From contig CAZOEW010000164.1 of the NCBI GenBank assembly GCA_964578935.1, forward strand, positions 1-8,397: 8,397 nucleotides of DNA, given 5' to 3'. The position numbers and the translations under genes are program-made. The notes under the pieces were generated by a model. That model did not search any database, was not told where the DNA came from, and was given only the letters and a program-made list of their open reading frames with translations. This DNA comes from JAQYVL01 sp964578935. GTDB taxonomy: Bacteria > Desulfobacterota > Desulfobacteria > Desulfobacterales > SURF-7. Shown piece by piece: positions 6,393-8,397 of this stretch (position 1 is the stretch's first letter; each line of letters begins with the position of its first letter).

Positions 6393-8396
6393 ATGAAAGA
6401 CCCGATTCTCAGTCCGATTAAAATTAATCAGCTTGAAATCAAGAACCGTATCACCATGCCGGCCATGCATCTTGGCATGGCGAACAATTTTCAAATTACC
6501 GACCAGCTTGTCGATTTTTATGCGGAACGTGCACGTGGAGGAGCCGGAATGATTACGGTCGGCTACGCCACGGTTGATGAGCTCTCCGGGAATACACAGG
6601 TAATCGGCGCACACAAGGATGAATATATCCCGGGACTCTCGCGTCTTGCAGATGCCATCAACCGAAACGGCGCAAGGTCTGCGGTTCAGCTGAACCATTC
6701 CGGACGGTATAACCACTCCTTTTTTTTGAATGGCAAACAGCCGGTTGCCCCTTCGGCCGTTGCTTCGCGATTAACCCGGGAAACGCCCAAAGCACTTGAA
6801 CTCGACGAAATCGCAGAAATAATCACCTGTTTCTCAAAAGCGGCTGCAAGGGCTAAAAAAGCCGGTTTTAATGCCGTTGAAGTCCTGAGCGGAACCGGCT
6901 ATTTAATCAGCGAATTTCTTTCTCCTCTTACGAATTTAAGAGAAGATCGATATGGCGGATCACTTGAAAACCGCATGCGTTTCGGACTTGAAGTAATGGC
7001 CGCTATCCGGAAGGAAGTGGGACCCGATTTCCCCCTGATTGTTCGTATGAACGGCAATGATTTCATGCCCGGCGGACAGGGCAGGCTTGAACTGCAGGAA
7101 TACGCAGTCGCTCTGACGGAATCCGGCAATGTGAACGCACTCTGTATCAATGTCGGCTGGCATGAGGCAAGGGTTCCGCAGATTGTAACCGCTGTTCCCC
7201 GTGGTGTTTTCGGCTATCTGTCTCGAGGTATAAAAGAGAGAGTTTCGGTTCCGGTTATTGCAAGCCATAGAATTAATGATCCGGCAACAGCACGCGAAAT
7301 GATCGGCGATGGAATGTGTGACATGGTTGCCATCGGGCGTGGCCTGATCGCGGACCCGTATCTGCCGGAAAAGATAAAAACGGGCCGTGAAGATGAGATG
7401 ATCCATTGTATTGCATGCGCGCAGGGCTGCTTTGACAATCTCTTCAAGCTGAAACAGGTTGAATGCCTGTGCAACCCGAGGGCAGGGCATGAAAAGGAAA
7501 CGTTTATATCCAAAACAGACACCCCAAAAAAAATAATGGTGATTGGAGGCGGCGCTGCCGGAATGAGTGCGGCACTTGCTTCCTCCCAGCGCGGCCACGA
7601 TGTGACCCTTTATGAAAAATCAGACCGCCTGGGGGGACAGCTTTATCTGGCTTCCGCTCCTCCCGGAAGGGCTGAATTTGAAGAACTCGCAAAGGATCTT
7701 GCCAAACAGGTTGGTCTGAGCAGCGTGAGAACCATATTCAATACAGAAGTAGATGAAAGTCTTATTGACCGGGAAAAGCCGGATGAAGTAATCCTGACGA
7801 CCGGTGCAGAGCCCATAAGACCGCCTATTGCCGGAATCGATCGCCCACATGTTGTCCAGGCATGGGATGTGCTCCAGAATAAAGTCTACACCGGAAGAAA
7901 TGTGATTGTTATTGGAGGAGGAGCCGTCGGGGTAGAGACCGCGATGTTTCTTGCTGAAAAGGGAACCCTTTCCGGCGAAGATGTTAAATTTCTTCTGGTA
8001 AACCGTGCCGAAGACCCTGAAACAATCTATACGTTTGCAACAAGGGGCACAAAAAGAATTATACTGATCGAAATGCTCGACACAATCGGCAAGGATATCG
8101 GTAAATCCACAAAATGGTGCATGTTTCAGGAAATGGAACGGAGCAAAATCGATCGGCGTATTGCGACCAGGGCGCTTGAAATAACCGAAAACGGAGTAAA
8201 GGTGGAGGCGGATGGCAAGGTGGAAGAGATCATGGCTGATACTGTCGTTATTGCTGCCGGGTCAAAATCATCGAACGCGCTTTCGAAAGTTCTGCAAAAG
8301 AAAGGAATCCCTTTCCGTACTGCCGGCGATGCCGACCGGGTTGCCCAGGCAATTGATGCCGTACACAATGGATATGCTGCCGGAAAGGACATCTAA
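6393..8396 (+). CDS. FMN/FAD/4Fe-4S NAD(P)H-dependent 2,4-dienoyl-CoA reductase / 2-enoate reductase family protein
   Basis: This complete 667-residue flavoenzyme has the usual family length (E. coli FadH is about 672). Residues about 1-330 are an Old Yellow Enzyme-type FMN barrel with FLSPLTNLREDRYGGS (175-190) and NVGWHEARVP (253-262); His257 and Tyr170 (in GTGYLISEFL) align by eye with FadH catalytic His252 and Tyr166. Cys339, Cys342, Cys346 and Cys358 give the C-x2-C-x3-C-x11-C 4Fe-4S spacing. An FAD-binding GGGAAG (385-390) and a second nucleotide motif GGGAVG (508-513) follow. The family reduces enoate or dienoyl-CoA double bonds, passing NAD(P)H electrons through FAD and 4Fe-4S to FMN. 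The exact substrate is open: the barrel resembles FadH, while about 30 residues between the second motif and its next strand (about 525-553) recall clostridial 2-enoate reductases. AGGGAG (6381-6386) sets the start. It follows marR by 49 bp and is probably under its control. Confidence 0.9.
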   Translation: MKDPILSPIKINQLEIKNRITMPAMHLGMANNFQITDQLVDFYAERARGGAGMITVGYATVDELSGNTQVIGAHKDEYIPGLSRLADAINRNGARSAVQLNHSGRYNHSFFLNGKQPVAPSAVASRLTRETPKALELDEIAEIITCFSKAAARAKKAGFNAVEVLSGTGYLISEFLSPLTNLREDRYGGSLENRMRFGLEVMAAIRKEVGPDFPLIVRMNGNDFMPGGQGRLELQEYAVALTESGNVNALCINVGWHEARVPQIVTAVPRGVFGYLSRGIKERVSVPVIASHRINDPATAREMIGDGMCDMVAIGRGLIADPYLPEKIKTGREDEMIHCIACAQGCFDNLFKLKQVECLCNPRAGHEKETFISKTDTPKKIMVIGGGAAGMSAALASSQRGHDVTLYEKSDRLGGQLYLASAPPGRAEFEELAKDLAKQVGLSSVRTIFNTEVDESLIDREKPDEVILTTGAEPIRPPIAGIDRPHVVQAWDVLQNKVYTGRNVIVIGGGAVGVETAMFLAEKGTLSGEDVKFLLVNRAEDPETIYTFATRGTKRIILIEMLDTIGKDIGKSTKWCMFQEMERSKIDRRIATRALEITENGVKVEADGKVEEIMADTVVIAAGSKSSNALSKVLQKKGIPFRTAGDADRVAQAIDAVHNGYAAGKDI

Positions 8397-8397
8397 C

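Noticed and set aside
6312..8392. Minus-strand frames opposite marR and the reductase, including one of 212 codons (6960-7598)
   Set aside because: They are antisense to a complete, well-matched flavoenzyme gene and show no domain features of their own.

Overview
The window reads as an ordinary chromosomal segment of a Gram-negative, probably anaerobic, bacterium. A TamB-type envelope protein and an outer-membrane-type lipoprotein imply a double membrane. An iron-sulfur flavoenzyme of the 2,4-dienoyl-CoA reductase/2-enoate reductase type under a MarR regulator fits an organism that degrades fatty or aromatic acids. The moderate base composition and this gene mix suggest Desulfobacterota (sulfate-reducer relatives), but that is inference, not proof.

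Layout. Positions 1-3493 on the minus strand hold most of a tamB-like gene, read from its start codon to the window edge; its C-terminal end is missing. A good sigma-70-type promoter precedes it (3554-3582). Diverging from it is a 50-residue, very acidic protein of unknown function (3804-3956, plus strand). Converging on that is a sugar phosphate isomerase/epimerase-type TIM-barrel protein (4040-4840, minus). A 370-bp gap with a small GC-rich structured patch separates this from an unrecognised lipoprotein (5211-5681, plus). The right end is a two-gene unit on the plus strand: a MarR regulator (5930-6343) and, 49 bp after it, a complete 667-residue FMN/FAD/4Fe-4S enoyl or dienoyl reductase (6393-8396).

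How the genes work together. The clearest functional link is the MarR/reductase pair. The two genes share a near-identical upstream element (TTAGCRTACAAA; 14 of 16 bases match over the wider block). It overlaps the expected transcription start of marR and lies in the marR-reductase gap, as expected for a repressor controlling itself and its target. The other genes look like independent transcription units facing different directions. I found no tRNA or rRNA gene, CRISPR array, insertion sequence or convincing intrinsic terminator, and no clear sign of a new multi-gene system. The best leads are the regulatory element pair, the structured patch near 5000, and the two unrecognised proteins.
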